Assembly: GCF_022758295.1 (NCBI RefSeq)
Contig: NZ_JALDWJ010000002.1
Coordinates: forward strand, 248,001-312,000
DNA length: 64,000 bases
DNA from: Lysobacter sp. CFH 32150
GTDB lineage: Bacteria > Pseudomonadota > Gammaproteobacteria > Xanthomonadales > Xanthomonadaceae
Direction: 5' to 3'
Part shown: in pieces, positions 1 to 8,169 of the stretch
Numbering within the stretch: position 1 is the first letter of the stretch
Layout: every line of letters starts with the position of its first letter
Made by a program: the position numbers and the translations under genes
The notes under the pieces: generated by a model
The model's database searches: none
What the model was told of the DNA's origin: nothing
Seen by the model: the letters and a program-made list of their open reading frames with translations, nothing else

Positions 1-1032
1 CCGGCCGGCCTGTATACCGGCAGCCAGTTGCTCGATCCAGTCAATGTGCCGGATGCGGTGGCCGGCGAAGCCTGCGAGGAACGCGTCGAAGTCACTACGG
101 AAACATTCACCTCGTTCGTCAGCGGCAACAAGACACCGTATTGGCAAGCGCGCGACCACCTCGCCGAACTCAACGCCGATCCGTTGAAGAAACGCGCAAG
201 CGTGTTCTACATCCACGGCCTGCAGGACTGGAACGTCAAGCCGCACAACATGGAAGGCTGGATCGAAGCGCTGCAGCGCAGCAACGTGCCGTTCAAGGCG
301 TGGCTGGGCCAGTGGGATCACGCGTGGCCGGATCGCAGCGACTGGATCACGGTGATGACGGCGTGGTTCGATCAGTTCCTGAAGAACCGCAACACCGGCA
401 TCCTCGACGCACCCAAGGTGCAGGTGAAGGACGACGCCGGCCAGTGGCGCAACGAGCCGAAATGGCCGGCGCAGAGCAAGAAGGTCACGCTGTATCCGCA
501 GGTCACCGGCTTGCTCGGCACCAACGCAGGCGTCGGCTACGCCGACTACAACGACTATCTCGGTCAGGACGTCAACGAAACCGCGCCACTCCCTGATGAT
601 CGCGTCGTGTTCGCGACTTCGCCCCTCAGCAACGATCTGCACCTGTCGGGCATGCCACGCTTCGAGGGCATCGTCGCCGCCACCGGCATGCGCGCCAACC
701 TGATGCTGACGCTGGCCGAGCAGTCGCCAGACGGCACGCTGCGTCCGTTCAACTTCGCTGCATTGAGCCTCAACCATGCGCAGAACCTGCAACAGGGCAA
801 GCCCACCGTCGCCGGCGAACCGCAGTACGTCGGCGTGAATTTCTTCCCGCAGGAAGACGTGGTGCACGCCGGCAATCGGTTGGTGCTGCTGGCCGCTGGC
901 GACCTCGTGTTCTATGGCCAGCCCGGACCGAACATGAAGCCTGTTGCGACGGGTTCGTCGCTGATCCTCGATCTGGCGACGAGCAAGCTGATCCTGCCGA
1001 ACGACACGACGTTGAGCTACGAGTCGCCTTGA
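1..1032 (+). CDS. Xaa-Pro dipeptidyl-peptidase / CocE-NonD family serine hydrolase, C-terminal part
   Basis: The reading frame is open from the first base, so the gene starts upstream of the window and only its last 343 codons are present. The visible part covers the end of an S15-type alpha/beta-hydrolase domain. HGLQDWNVK carries the probable catalytic Asp and GQWDHAWPDR the probable catalytic His. It is followed by a beta-rich C-terminal domain of about 200 residues, as in PepX_C. Such enzymes release N-terminal X-Pro dipeptides or hydrolyse related amides and esters. The nucleophilic Ser lies outside the window, so the exact substrate class cannot be decided. Confidence 0.82.
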   Translation, partial: PAGLYTGSQLLDPVNVPDAVAGEACEERVEVTTETFTSFVSGNKTPYWQARDHLAELNADPLKKRASVFYIHGLQDWNVKPHNMEGWIEALQRSNVPFKAWLGQWDHAWPDRSDWITVMTAWFDQFLKNRNTGILDAPKVQVKDDAGQWRNEPKWPAQSKKVTLYPQVTGLLGTNAGVGYADYNDYLGQDVNETAPLPDDRVVFATSPLSNDLHLSGMPRFEGIVAATGMRANLMLTLAEQSPDGTLRPFNFAALSLNHAQNLQQGKPTVAGEPQYVGVNFFPQEDVVHAGNRLVLLAAGDLVFYGQPGPNMKPVATGSSLILDLATSKLILPNDTTLSYESP

Positions 1033-1045
1033 GTCGAAGCGCTCT

Positions 1046-1100
1046 GGATGGAGGGTGCGCCGCTGACTGACCGAATGGCGGGCGACCGCACCCTCCATCC
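1046..1100. repeat. 14-bp perfect inverted repeat downstream of the peptidase gene
   Basis: GGATGGAGGGTGCG at 1046-1059 is exactly complementary to 1087-1100, with 27 bases between. It starts 13 bases after the peptidase stop codon. There is no T-run, so it may be a weak or Rho-type 3' end, or a dispersed repeat. Confidence 0.5.
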
Positions 1101-1125
1101 CCTTCCCTGCAACGATCGGGAAGGG
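1100..1125. terminator. Hairpin in the convergent intergenic region
   Basis: CCCTTCCC (1100-1107) pairs with GGGAAGGG (1118-1125) around a 10-base loop. It sits between two converging genes. It has no clear T tract, so a terminator role is a guess. Confidence 0.35.
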
Positions 1126-1180
1126 AGTGGATCGATGATCAAACGTGTCTAACGACTGGTAAACCGCTGGCGACTACTGC

Positions 1181-1888
1181 TCAGCCACCCGCAATCCCCC
1201 ATCGCGACAGGACCTCGCGATCGTGATCGCCCATCAGGGTAACGCCATGCAACAAAGTCTTGCCGGCCCAACACAAATCCTCGTCAGCGGCCGCCGCCTT
1301 GTGGCTCATCGCGTTCACGAAGCGCTCGGCGTACTGGCCCTGATACTGGCTGCCAAGATTGTTCAATGCACTCCGCAGGGCAGCTTCATCGACTGGTCGT
1401 TCGGGCGCGTTTTCCACTTCGGCCTTCAAGGCCTGCAGGTAGAAGGTCATCAACGCAGCATGGTGGCGTGGCGATATCTGCTCGAAGGCACCACGCATTT
1501 TTTCGCTTAGCCCGGCATCGTAGGTCGTACGCTCGCGCAGGGCCTGCGCACAACTGTGGGTGTCGAGCTGCGGCAATGCGCGCGCCATTGCCGTTGTTGC
1601 CCCGACCAGGATCGAGCCATCCAGCGATTTTGCGCCGCGCTTCAGTGCAGTACTGACTTCGGAATAGATGCCTTGCCTGGTGAACACGCCAGAGAATCTG
1701 GACTTCAACTTCGGGTCGGCGTTGACGCCATCGACGAAACGCTGGCTGGCTTCATACAACGGCGATGACGGCGTGTACGGATTCTTGACATCAACCGAGA
1801 CCAGGCTCAATGGGGAGTCGCCGCTCAACCAACGCTTTCCCAGCACCACCAATACGATGATGGCTGCGATCCACAGCAATTTCTTCAC
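1181..1888 (-). CDS. Unknown membrane-anchored protein downstream of phaC
   Basis: I do not recognise this 235-residue protein. It starts with a short hydrophobic segment (residues 4-17, IAAIIVLVV type) after two lysines, which looks like a single N-terminal membrane anchor or uncleaved signal. The rest is soluble and mainly helical, with two Cys (in HSCAQAL and EDLCWAG). The GTG start is chosen because a GGGGAG ribosome site lies just upstream. It follows phaC on the same strand after 43 bases, so it is probably the third gene of the phaE-phaC transcript. A PHA-related role is an inference from position only. Confidence 0.75.
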   Translation of the reverse strand: MKKLLWIAAIIVLVVLGKRWLSGDSPLSLVSVDVKNPYTPSSPLYEASQRFVDGVNADPKLKSRFSGVFTRQGIYSEVSTALKRGAKSLDGSILVGATTAMARALPQLDTHSCAQALRERTTYDAGLSEKMRGAFEQISPRHHAALMTFYLQALKAEVENAPERPVDEAALRSALNNLGSQYQGQYAERFVNAMSHKAAAADEDLCWAGKTLLHGVTLMGDHDREVLSRWGIAGG

Positions 1889-1931
1889 TCCACTCCCCTT
1901 GGAACTGACGATACGCCGGATAGCCTAACCG

Positions 1932-3002
1932 TCAGCGCGAGCGCTTGGCGAGCCAGTCGTGGATCGTGCCCGGCACTTCCGTTTGCGCGCGGCCGGAGAC
2001 GTAGATGCCGATATGGCCGCCCTTGAACGACAGCTCGGTGTAGTCGTCGGTGCCGATCAAACCCTTGAGCGGCTTGGAAGCGGATGGCGGTACCAGGTGG
2101 TCCTGTTCCGCATAGATATTGAGCACCGGCATGTCGACCAGCCCGAGGTGCACTTCGCGCTCGCCGATGGTGATGCCACCGTTGACGAAGCCATTGGCCT
2201 GGTAGAACTGCTTGATGAACTGGCGGAATGCCTCGCCCGCCTGGTCCGGCGAATCGAAGATCCACTTTTCCATGCGCAGGAAGTCCTCGACCGCCTTCTT
2301 GTCGTCGAGGATATCGACCAGGCCGACGTATTTCTGCACGAACAGGCGCGCCGGCTTCAACGTGAGGTAGCACCAGTTCATCAGGTCGGCCGGGACGTTG
2401 CCGAGCGTGTCGACGAACAGGTCCACGTCCATGCCGCGCGTCCAGTGCGACAACATGTTGTCGGCGGTGTGGAAATCCACCGGCGTGACCATGGTGATCA
2501 GGTTCTTGATCCTGTCCGGATGCAGGGACGAGTAGCACAGCGAGAACACACCGCCCTGGCAGATGCCGAGCAGGTTGATCGCATCCAGCCCATGCGTGCG
2601 CCGCAGGTAGTCGACCGCGCCGCCAAGGAAGCGTTCGATGTAGTCCTCGAGGGTGAGGAAGCGGTCGGAGCGATCCGGATAGCCCCAATCGATGATGTAG
2701 ACGTCTTCACCGCGGGCGAGCAGGCCCTTGACGATCGAGCGGTCGGCCTGCAGGTCGACCATGTAGGGACGATTGACCAGCGCATAGCTGATCAGCAGCG
2801 GGGTCGTAGCGGTCGGGGTCTTGTCGCCGCGGTAGCGGTACAACGCGACCTTGCCATCGCGCCACACTTCTTCCTTGTGCGTCGCGCCGTATTCGACATC
2901 ATCGACGTTGCGCAGCGTGTCGAGGCCGGCGCCGAGCTTGCCTTGCATCTGCATGGCCTCGGTGGCCAGCGCTTCGGGAGTGAGGTTGAGTGGGCCGTGC
3001 AT
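1932..3002 (-). CDS. phaC: Class III poly(3-hydroxyalkanoate) synthase, catalytic subunit PhaC
   Basis: Polymerises (R)-3-hydroxyacyl-CoA into storage polyester at the granule surface, in complex with PhaE. The length of 356 residues fits class III PhaC (about 355), which is much shorter than class I/II. The lipase-like box GICQGG gives Cys148 as nucleophile. Asp301 (AEQDH) and His330 (KGGHIG) complete the triad. All three are offset by one from the well-known Allochromatium residues C149, D302 and H331. It begins one base after the phaE stop codon, so the two subunits are translationally coupled. Confidence 0.97.
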   Translation of the reverse strand: MHGPLNLTPEALATEAMQMQGKLGAGLDTLRNVDDVEYGATHKEEVWRDGKVALYRYRGDKTPTATTPLLISYALVNRPYMVDLQADRSIVKGLLARGEDVYIIDWGYPDRSDRFLTLEDYIERFLGGAVDYLRRTHGLDAINLLGICQGGVFSLCYSSLHPDRIKNLITMVTPVDFHTADNMLSHWTRGMDVDLFVDTLGNVPADLMNWCYLTLKPARLFVQKYVGLVDILDDKKAVEDFLRMEKWIFDSPDQAGEAFRQFIKQFYQANGFVNGGITIGEREVHLGLVDMPVLNIYAEQDHLVPPSASKPLKGLIGTDDYTELSFKGGHIGIYVSGRAQTEVPGTIHDWLAKRSR

Positions 3003-3003
3003 G

Positions 3004-4029
3004 TCAGCGCTTCCCCTTCGTGGATTTTTTCACCGCGGGCCTGGCGGTTTTCTTGGCGGCAGGCTCTGCTTGCTTGGCAGCCGGCTTCTTCGCCGCCGGC
3101 TTCGCGGCTGTGGGTGCGGCGGGCGCGACCTCGCGATCGCGCAGGCGGCGCAACTGGCGTTCGAGTTCGGCGATCTTGCGATGCGCTGCATCGACTTCGG
3201 TGCGGGTCGGCATGCCCAGCGAACCGCTGAGCTGCTCGACTTCCTTCTGCACGCCCGCGCGCACGCGCATCTGCGCATTGACCAGGGCGCCATAGACCTT
3301 GCGGAATTCCGGCGACAAGGCGATCTCGGCATAGGCCTCTTCCGCCGCGTCGATCCACAGGTCGAACAAGGCGCGCGCCGATTGCAGCTGGCGGCCCGGC
3401 TCGGAGCGTTCGGCCAACTTGCTTTCGAACACTTCGTAGGCGCGTTGCGCCGACTTGAGCATCAGTGCGTTGTAAGCGTTGGTCTGTTCCTGATAGTCGA
3501 GCCTGGCCTGCATCAGCGCCTGCCACCGCTCCTGATGCTCGCGGGCGAGGCCGAAGGCAGGCATGCCGAGCCAGGAGGCGCCCTCGCGCTTCCACGCGTC
3601 GAGGTAGGGCGAGGCATCCTCGATCCATTGTTCCAGCCCCTGCTGCCCCTGCCCGCGCATGGCGCGGAACATCTCCGGGAAGGGGTTTTCGCCGACGGCA
3701 CCGAGCGCCTGTTTCCAGGCACGCGTGATCTCGGCGGCGCTGGCATCCTGGCCGGCGAACTGCGCCGCCACCTGCTGCATCTGCCCATACCAGTCGCGGG
3801 CCTGCGTGTTGAAGCGCTCGACGGCGGCATTGACCTCGGTACGGTTGCCGTGGACGAGCTGCGTCCACCAGTCGATGGCCTCATGCCAGGCTTTCGCGCC
3901 GGCATGCATCGGTTCCGACCCGGCATTGCCGCCGCCACGCATCGTTTCGCCCCAGGCATTCCAGTATTGCCGTGCCAGCGCCTCGAAATCGGTACTGTTG
4001 AAGCCGGCGCCTCGCGCAGTGCTCGCCAT
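3004..4029 (-). CDS. phaE: Class III PHA synthase subunit PhaE with a basic C-terminal tail
   Basis: Non-catalytic partner needed by class III PhaC. The 341-residue protein is helical, rich in Trp/Glu/Ala and matches PhaE in size and position directly before phaC. The last 39 residues or so (303-341) are an unusual Lys/Ala/Pro repeat region (AAKKPAAK, AVKKSTKGKR) like histone H1 or the PhaF-type tails that bind DNA. The ATG has a strong AAGGAG site five bases upstream. A promoter and a 21-bp palindrome precede it. The tail may tie granules to the nucleoid; that is inference. Confidence 0.93.
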   Translation of the reverse strand: MASTARGAGFNSTDFEALARQYWNAWGETMRGGGNAGSEPMHAGAKAWHEAIDWWTQLVHGNRTEVNAAVERFNTQARDWYGQMQQVAAQFAGQDASAAEITRAWKQALGAVGENPFPEMFRAMRGQGQQGLEQWIEDASPYLDAWKREGASWLGMPAFGLAREHQERWQALMQARLDYQEQTNAYNALMLKSAQRAYEVFESKLAERSEPGRQLQSARALFDLWIDAAEEAYAEIALSPEFRKVYGALVNAQMRVRAGVQKEVEQLSGSLGMPTRTEVDAAHRKIAELERQLRRLRDREVAPAAPTAAKPAAKKPAAKQAEPAAKKTARPAVKKSTKGKR

Positions 4030-4050
4030 GTCTACTCCTTGGTTTGGCGC

Positions 4051-4079
4051 ATGCTAGCCCCGCTAATGTTGCAGTGCAA
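4051..4079 (-). promoter_or_regulatory. Predicted sigma-70 promoter of phaE-phaC
   Basis: On the minus strand TTGCAC (4074-4079) and TAGCAT (4051-4056) are separated by exactly 17 bases and lie 22-50 bases upstream of the phaE start. The -35 box overlaps the palindrome at 4064-4084. Confidence 0.55.
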
Positions 4080-4084
4080 CATTA
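4064..4084. promoter_or_regulatory. 21-bp perfect palindrome, candidate PhaR-type operator
   Basis: TAATGTTGCA (4064-4073) and TGCAACATTA (4075-4084) flank one central base. The inner TTGC-N3-GCAA resembles the CTGC-N3-4-GCAG sites reported for the PHA repressor PhaR in Paracoccus. It covers the predicted -35 box of phaE, the expected place for a repressor. The regulator itself is not in the window. Confidence 0.6.
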
Positions 4085-4101
4085 CGCCTTGATGGCGCCT
4101 T

Positions 4102-4722
4102 CTAGAGCTTCGGGATGCGCAGGGTTTTGCTGATCATCAGCGAGCCTGACAGCGCATAGACCAGCACCAGCGGATGCAGCTGCCAGGGGCCCAGTTGCCA
4201 CATCCCGAACCACAGCTGCTCGTCGATGCGCCCGCTCCAGGCTGCCACGGCCAGCACGATGACGATGAGGAGGCTGGTCGGGATCGGCGTGCCCTCGAAG
4301 TACTTGACCTTGCCCTCGGCGCCGGACAGCTGTTCGGCAGTGACGTTGTAGCGCGCCAAGCGGCTGACACCGCAACCGACGAAGTACGACAGCACGATCC
4401 AGTCCCACCCGCCCTGCAGGCCACAGGCATAGCCCAGCGCGGCCGGCGCGACGCCGAACGAGATCACGTCCGCCAGCGAATCCAGCTCGCGCCCGAGCGT
4501 GGAGGCGGATTGCCGCCAGCGCGCCACGCGCCCGTCGAGCGTGTCGAATACAAAAGCTAGCGGAATGAGTGCCATGCCGATCAGCAGGTCCCGTACCACG
4601 CCTTCCTGCAGGAATCGCATCGCCGCGAAGATCGCGCCGGTGCCGCAGAACGCGTTCGCCAGCGTGAACCAGTCGGCGAGGTGGAAATCGCGCAGCATCG
4701 AGAAATGACGGGGTCGCTGCAT
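4102..4722 (-). CDS. pssA: CDP-diacylglycerol--serine O-phosphatidyltransferase
   Basis: Makes phosphatidylserine from CDP-diacylglycerol and serine, the first step towards phosphatidylethanolamine; psd, the second step, lies at 54.0 kb. The 206-residue membrane protein carries the CDP-alcohol phosphatidyltransferase signature D-G-x2-A-R-x8-G-x3-D-x3-D, seen as DTLDGRVAR...GRELDSLAD. Several hydrophobic segments follow. The ATG at 4722 is preferred over upstream in-frame codons because GGAGAG lies seven bases before it and the family normally starts just before the first hydrophobic stretch. Divergent from the next gene. Confidence 0.9.
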   Translation of the reverse strand: MQRPRHFSMLRDFHLADWFTLANAFCGTGAIFAAMRFLQEGVVRDLLIGMALIPLAFVFDTLDGRVARWRQSASTLGRELDSLADVISFGVAPAALGYACGLQGGWDWIVLSYFVGCGVSRLARYNVTAEQLSGAEGKVKYFEGTPIPTSLLIVIVLAVAAWSGRIDEQLWFGMWQLGPWQLHPLVLVYALSGSLMISKTLRIPKL

Positions 4723-4841
4723 GAAGGCTCTCCAATCGAGGCGTGCAGACTGCCAAAGACTGCGTGATGGCGGCAACAGCGTCCTTGCATGTCCGGGGCG
4801 TCTTTGCCAGCCTGCGGGCACTTCAACGATGCATGGCCGTA

Positions 4842-6194
4842 ATGACCCGACCTGACGAGCTCCCCGACGGCTATACGGCAATCCCGCAGCGCCTGCCACG
4901 CAACACGACACCGACCTGGGAAGTAGAGCTGTTGATTTCGGGCGTGGCGGTGTTCGCCATGCTGCAGTTACCGGGCTGGCTGGACGATGCCTGGTTCGCG
5001 CTCGAACCGAGGCTCGGCATGATCTGGTTCGAGCCGCTGCTGTTCGTTTACTTCTATGCGAAGAGCGCGGCAGTCATGCTGGCCGCGACTTTTGTCATCC
5101 ATTTATTGTTACGCGCCCGCTGGATTGCACTGGTCGGGATGGATTCCGTCTATCCGGACGGCATTCTGTGGGAGCGACTGCGGATCGGCCCGGTACAACG
5201 TGAGGTCGAACAACGACTCCACGACGGGACAGCAACCGCGATCGAACGCGCCGACAACCTGGCTACGACTGTGTTTGCGGCCGGCGTAACGATGGCCACA
5301 TTGATGCTATCGGTGAGCCTGCTGTTGGCAGCGACATTCACTACGGTCCAACTCGTGGGTTCGAGGTTTGGTTTCGATATCGACTTCAAGCTCGTGCTGG
5401 CATTGTGCAGTCTGGTTGTCCTCATCCCCTTTCTTCTGTCGCGCCAGCTGGATCACTTGTACGGCGCACGTCTGCGACCAGGCAGTCTGCCGCATCGAAC
5501 GCTGGCGGCGACCTTGAGAGGCTTTGCCAGGGTGGGGCTAGGCCGTACCAGCAATATGGCAATGGCGTTGCTGACAAGTCATGGCGGCGAGCGGCGCGTT
5601 GTCCTGCTTACGATGTGCATCATCGCGGCTGCGACCTGGGCCGTAATTTGGAATTACGAGACTCTCCGCGAACCCAACACGCTAGGGAATTACGCACTCT
5701 TCCCGTCGTTGCAAGCTGATTCGAGTCGCACCTTGGCTCCGGCGCATTACGACGAATTCCGCAATCCTGCGCGCGATGGCGCAGTCCCGTACATCCAGAG
5801 CGCAACCGTGGTCGGTCCATATCTACGGCTGGTCGTGCCCTACCAGCCGAAGCGGGACGACGCTGCCTTGCGTCGCGATTGCCCTGCCATCCTTGCGCTA
5901 AAGAAAACCGAGCGTTCGGCGGCGACGCTCGATTGTTTGCAGCGGCTGCATCCCGTCAGCATTGACGGCAAACCAGTGGCTCTGCAGTACGATCTCAGCA
6001 GCGACTCTCGCACTGACCGCCCGGCGTTGCTGGCGATGATCGACGTGCGTTCGCTTGCACAGGGACGCCATGAATTGCTGGTCGCGCGCCAGCCTACTGC
6101 TGATGAGCAGGAAGAAATCGACAAAAATGAAGCGAAAACCGGTAGCAGCAAACCGGGCAACCCCACTTCGTACCGGATTCCGTTCTGGCGCTGA
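4842..6194 (+). CDS. Unknown polytopic membrane protein
   Basis: Not recognised. About 450 residues, with roughly five hydrophobic segments: near the N-terminus (ISGVAVFAMLQLPGWL), a pair around 45-85, one at 145-170, one at 185-205 and one near 260. A soluble C-terminal half of about 180 residues follows, probably outside the cytoplasm. Many charged residues separate the segments. The start is uncertain: ATG codons at 4833 and 4842 lie close together and neither has a clear ribosome site. It stands alone between pssA (divergent) and dinB (37 bases downstream). Confidence 0.75.
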   Translation: MTRPDELPDGYTAIPQRLPRNTTPTWEVELLISGVAVFAMLQLPGWLDDAWFALEPRLGMIWFEPLLFVYFYAKSAAVMLAATFVIHLLLRARWIALVGMDSVYPDGILWERLRIGPVQREVEQRLHDGTATAIERADNLATTVFAAGVTMATLMLSVSLLLAATFTTVQLVGSRFGFDIDFKLVLALCSLVVLIPFLLSRQLDHLYGARLRPGSLPHRTLAATLRGFARVGLGRTSNMAMALLTSHGGERRVVLLTMCIIAAATWAVIWNYETLREPNTLGNYALFPSLQADSSRTLAPAHYDEFRNPARDGAVPYIQSATVVGPYLRLVVPYQPKRDDAALRRDCPAILALKKTERSAATLDCLQRLHPVSIDGKPVALQYDLSSDSRTDRPALLAMIDVRSLAQGRHELLVARQPTADEQEEIDKNEAKTGSSKPGNPTSYRIPFWR

Positions 6195-6230
6195 AAAGTT
6201 CCATGACTCCCCGGCTTTAGAATCCGGGCA

Positions 6231-7334
6231 ATGCCCACGCCACCCCGCAAGATCATCCACGTCGACATGGACGCGTTCTACGCGTCGGTCGAGCAACGCG
6301 ATGACCCATCACTGCGCGGCAAGCCGGTGGTCGTCGCCTGGCGTGGTGCACGCTCGGTGGTCTGCGCAGCGAGTTACGAGGCGCGCAAGTACGGCGTGCG
6401 TTCGGCGATGCCAGCGGTACGCGCCGAACGGTTGTGCCCGCAGGCGGTATTCGTGCCGCCGGATTTCGTGCGTTACAAGGCGGTGTCGAGACAGGTGCGC
6501 GAGATCTTCACGCGCCATACCGATCTGGTCGAACCGCTATCGCTGGACGAAGCCTATCTCGACGTCACGGCCACCAAGACTGGCCTGCCGAGCGCCACGG
6601 CTACCGCCGAAGCGATCCGCGCCGCGATCCGCGAAGAGACGCAACTCACTGCATCGGCTGGCGTCGCACCGAACAAGTTCCTCGCCAAGATCGCCAGCGA
6701 CTGGCGCAAGCCGGATGGCCTGTTCGTGGTGCGCCCACACCAGGTCGAAGCCTTCCTCGCACCGTTGCCCGTCGGGCGCCTGCCTGGAGTCGGCAAGGTG
6801 ATGGAAGCCAGGCTCGCAGAACTCGGGATCGCCACCGTCGCCGACCTGCGTGCATTGCCGCCATCGCACCTGGAGCAACGCTTCGGCCGATGGGGCCGAC
6901 GCCTGCACGAACTGTCGCTCGGCATCGACGAGCATCCGGTGGTGTCCGAACGCCCTACCCTGCAGATCTCGGCCGAAGACACCTTCGAACACGACCTGCG
7001 CCTCGACGAACTCGAACCGCACATCCGTCGCCTCGCCGAAAAAACCTGGGCCGGCTATCAGCGTGAACGCGAACAGCACGACGGCCGCATCGCCCGCACC
7101 ATCGTGCTCAAGCTCAAGACCAGCGATTTCAGGACCCTCACCCGCAGCCTGACGCCAGCGGAACGTCCGTCATCGCCGGACGAGCTGGCGCAGATCGCGT
7201 GCGATTTGCGTTCGCGCGTGGAATTGCCGTCACGGACGCGTTACCGCCTCGTCGGGGTGGGTTTGTCCGGCTTCGTCGAGGCGGACAGCGTCCAGGCGCA
7301 AACCGATCTGTTCGGAAGCACCCGCCAGGGCTGA
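6231..7334 (+). CDS. dinB: DNA polymerase IV (Y-family translesion polymerase)
   Basis: Error-prone polymerase that copies past damaged bases. The N-terminus IIHVDMDAFYASVEQ carries the first metal ligand Asp12, and SLDEAYLDVT carries Asp106/Glu107, matching Escherichia coli D8 and D103/E104. The palm region is followed by the helix-hairpin-helix (LPGVGKVMEARLAELGI) and a little-finger domain. Its 367 residues are normal for DinB apart from a short C-terminal extension. I see no clear LexA box in the 36 bases upstream. Confidence 0.96.
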   Translation: MPTPPRKIIHVDMDAFYASVEQRDDPSLRGKPVVVAWRGARSVVCAASYEARKYGVRSAMPAVRAERLCPQAVFVPPDFVRYKAVSRQVREIFTRHTDLVEPLSLDEAYLDVTATKTGLPSATATAEAIRAAIREETQLTASAGVAPNKFLAKIASDWRKPDGLFVVRPHQVEAFLAPLPVGRLPGVGKVMEARLAELGIATVADLRALPPSHLEQRFGRWGRRLHELSLGIDEHPVVSERPTLQISAEDTFEHDLRLDELEPHIRRLAEKTWAGYQREREQHDGRIARTIVLKLKTSDFRTLTRSLTPAERPSSPDELAQIACDLRSRVELPSRTRYRLVGVGLSGFVEADSVQAQTDLFGSTRQG

Positions 7335-7404
7335 AATCCCGCCCGCCCGGCGTCCTCACATCGCGCGCAATCCCGGACCGGCAGAATCCGGTTGTTCCGT
7401 ACGG

Positions 7405-8169
7405 ATGGACGCATTCGCCGGCCGCATGCCTGCATTCAACATCCTCACCTTGAACGCCCACATGGGGTTCAACCTGCTCAATCGCCGCTTCGTGCTGCAC
7501 GCGTTGCGCGATGCGATCCGCGACGTGTCGGCCGACATGGTGTTCCTGCAGGAGGTGCTGGGTGCGCATGCGCGGCATGCGAAGCGTCACCTCAATTGGC
7601 CCGAAGGGCCGCAGTACGAATTCCTGGCAGACGCTATCTGGACGCAATTCGCCTATGGCCAGAATGCGGTCTACCCCGACGGCCACCATGGCAACGCGCT
7701 GCTATCGAAGTTCCCGATCGTGCATCACGAGAACCGTGACGTCACCGTACACGGCCACGAGGAACGCGGGATGTTGCATTGCGTGATCGACATCCCGGGG
7801 CGCGCCACGCAAGTGCACACCATCTGCGTGCATCTCGGCTTGCGCGAGGGGCACCGCAAGCAGCAACTGGAATTGTTATGCGCGATCATTGCTAACGAAA
7901 TCCCCGCCGATGCGCCATTGATCGTCGCGGGCGATTTCAACGACTGGCGCCGGCGCGGGCACCCTCTGCTCACGCGTCGCGGCCTGCACGAAGCCTTCGA
8001 GGAAGCGCACGGGCACGTTGCGGCGACATTCCCCGCGCGATGGCCGGTGATGCCATTGGATCGCATCTACCTGCGCAACGTCAGCGCGCACAAGCCTAAG
8101 GTATTGTCATCGCGGCCGTGGTCCCACCTGTCCGACCACGCACCGCTCCTAGCGGGCATCAAGCTATGA
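7405..8169 (+). CDS. ybhP: YbhP-like endonuclease/exonuclease/phosphatase family protein
   Basis: Member of the metal-dependent EEP fold (DNase I, exonuclease III, phosphatases). Typical motifs are LQEVLGAH (metal-binding Glu), NAVYPDGHHGNALLS, VAGDFNDW (Asp/Asn) and the terminal LSDHAPLL. Close in sequence and context to E. coli YbhP, which sits in ybhP-clsB-ybhN. ATG codons at 7405 and 7429 are both possible; the second begins directly at the core domain. Its stop codon overlaps the clsB start (ATGA). The true substrate is not known; a phospholipid-related role is suggested only by the operon. Confidence 0.9.
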   Translation: MDAFAGRMPAFNILTLNAHMGFNLLNRRFVLHALRDAIRDVSADMVFLQEVLGAHARHAKRHLNWPEGPQYEFLADAIWTQFAYGQNAVYPDGHHGNALLSKFPIVHHENRDVTVHGHEERGMLHCVIDIPGRATQVHTICVHLGLREGHRKQQLELLCAIIANEIPADAPLIVAGDFNDWRRRGHPLLTRRGLHEAFEEAHGHVAATFPARWPVMPLDRIYLRNVSAHKPKVLSSRPWSHLSDHAPLLAGIKL

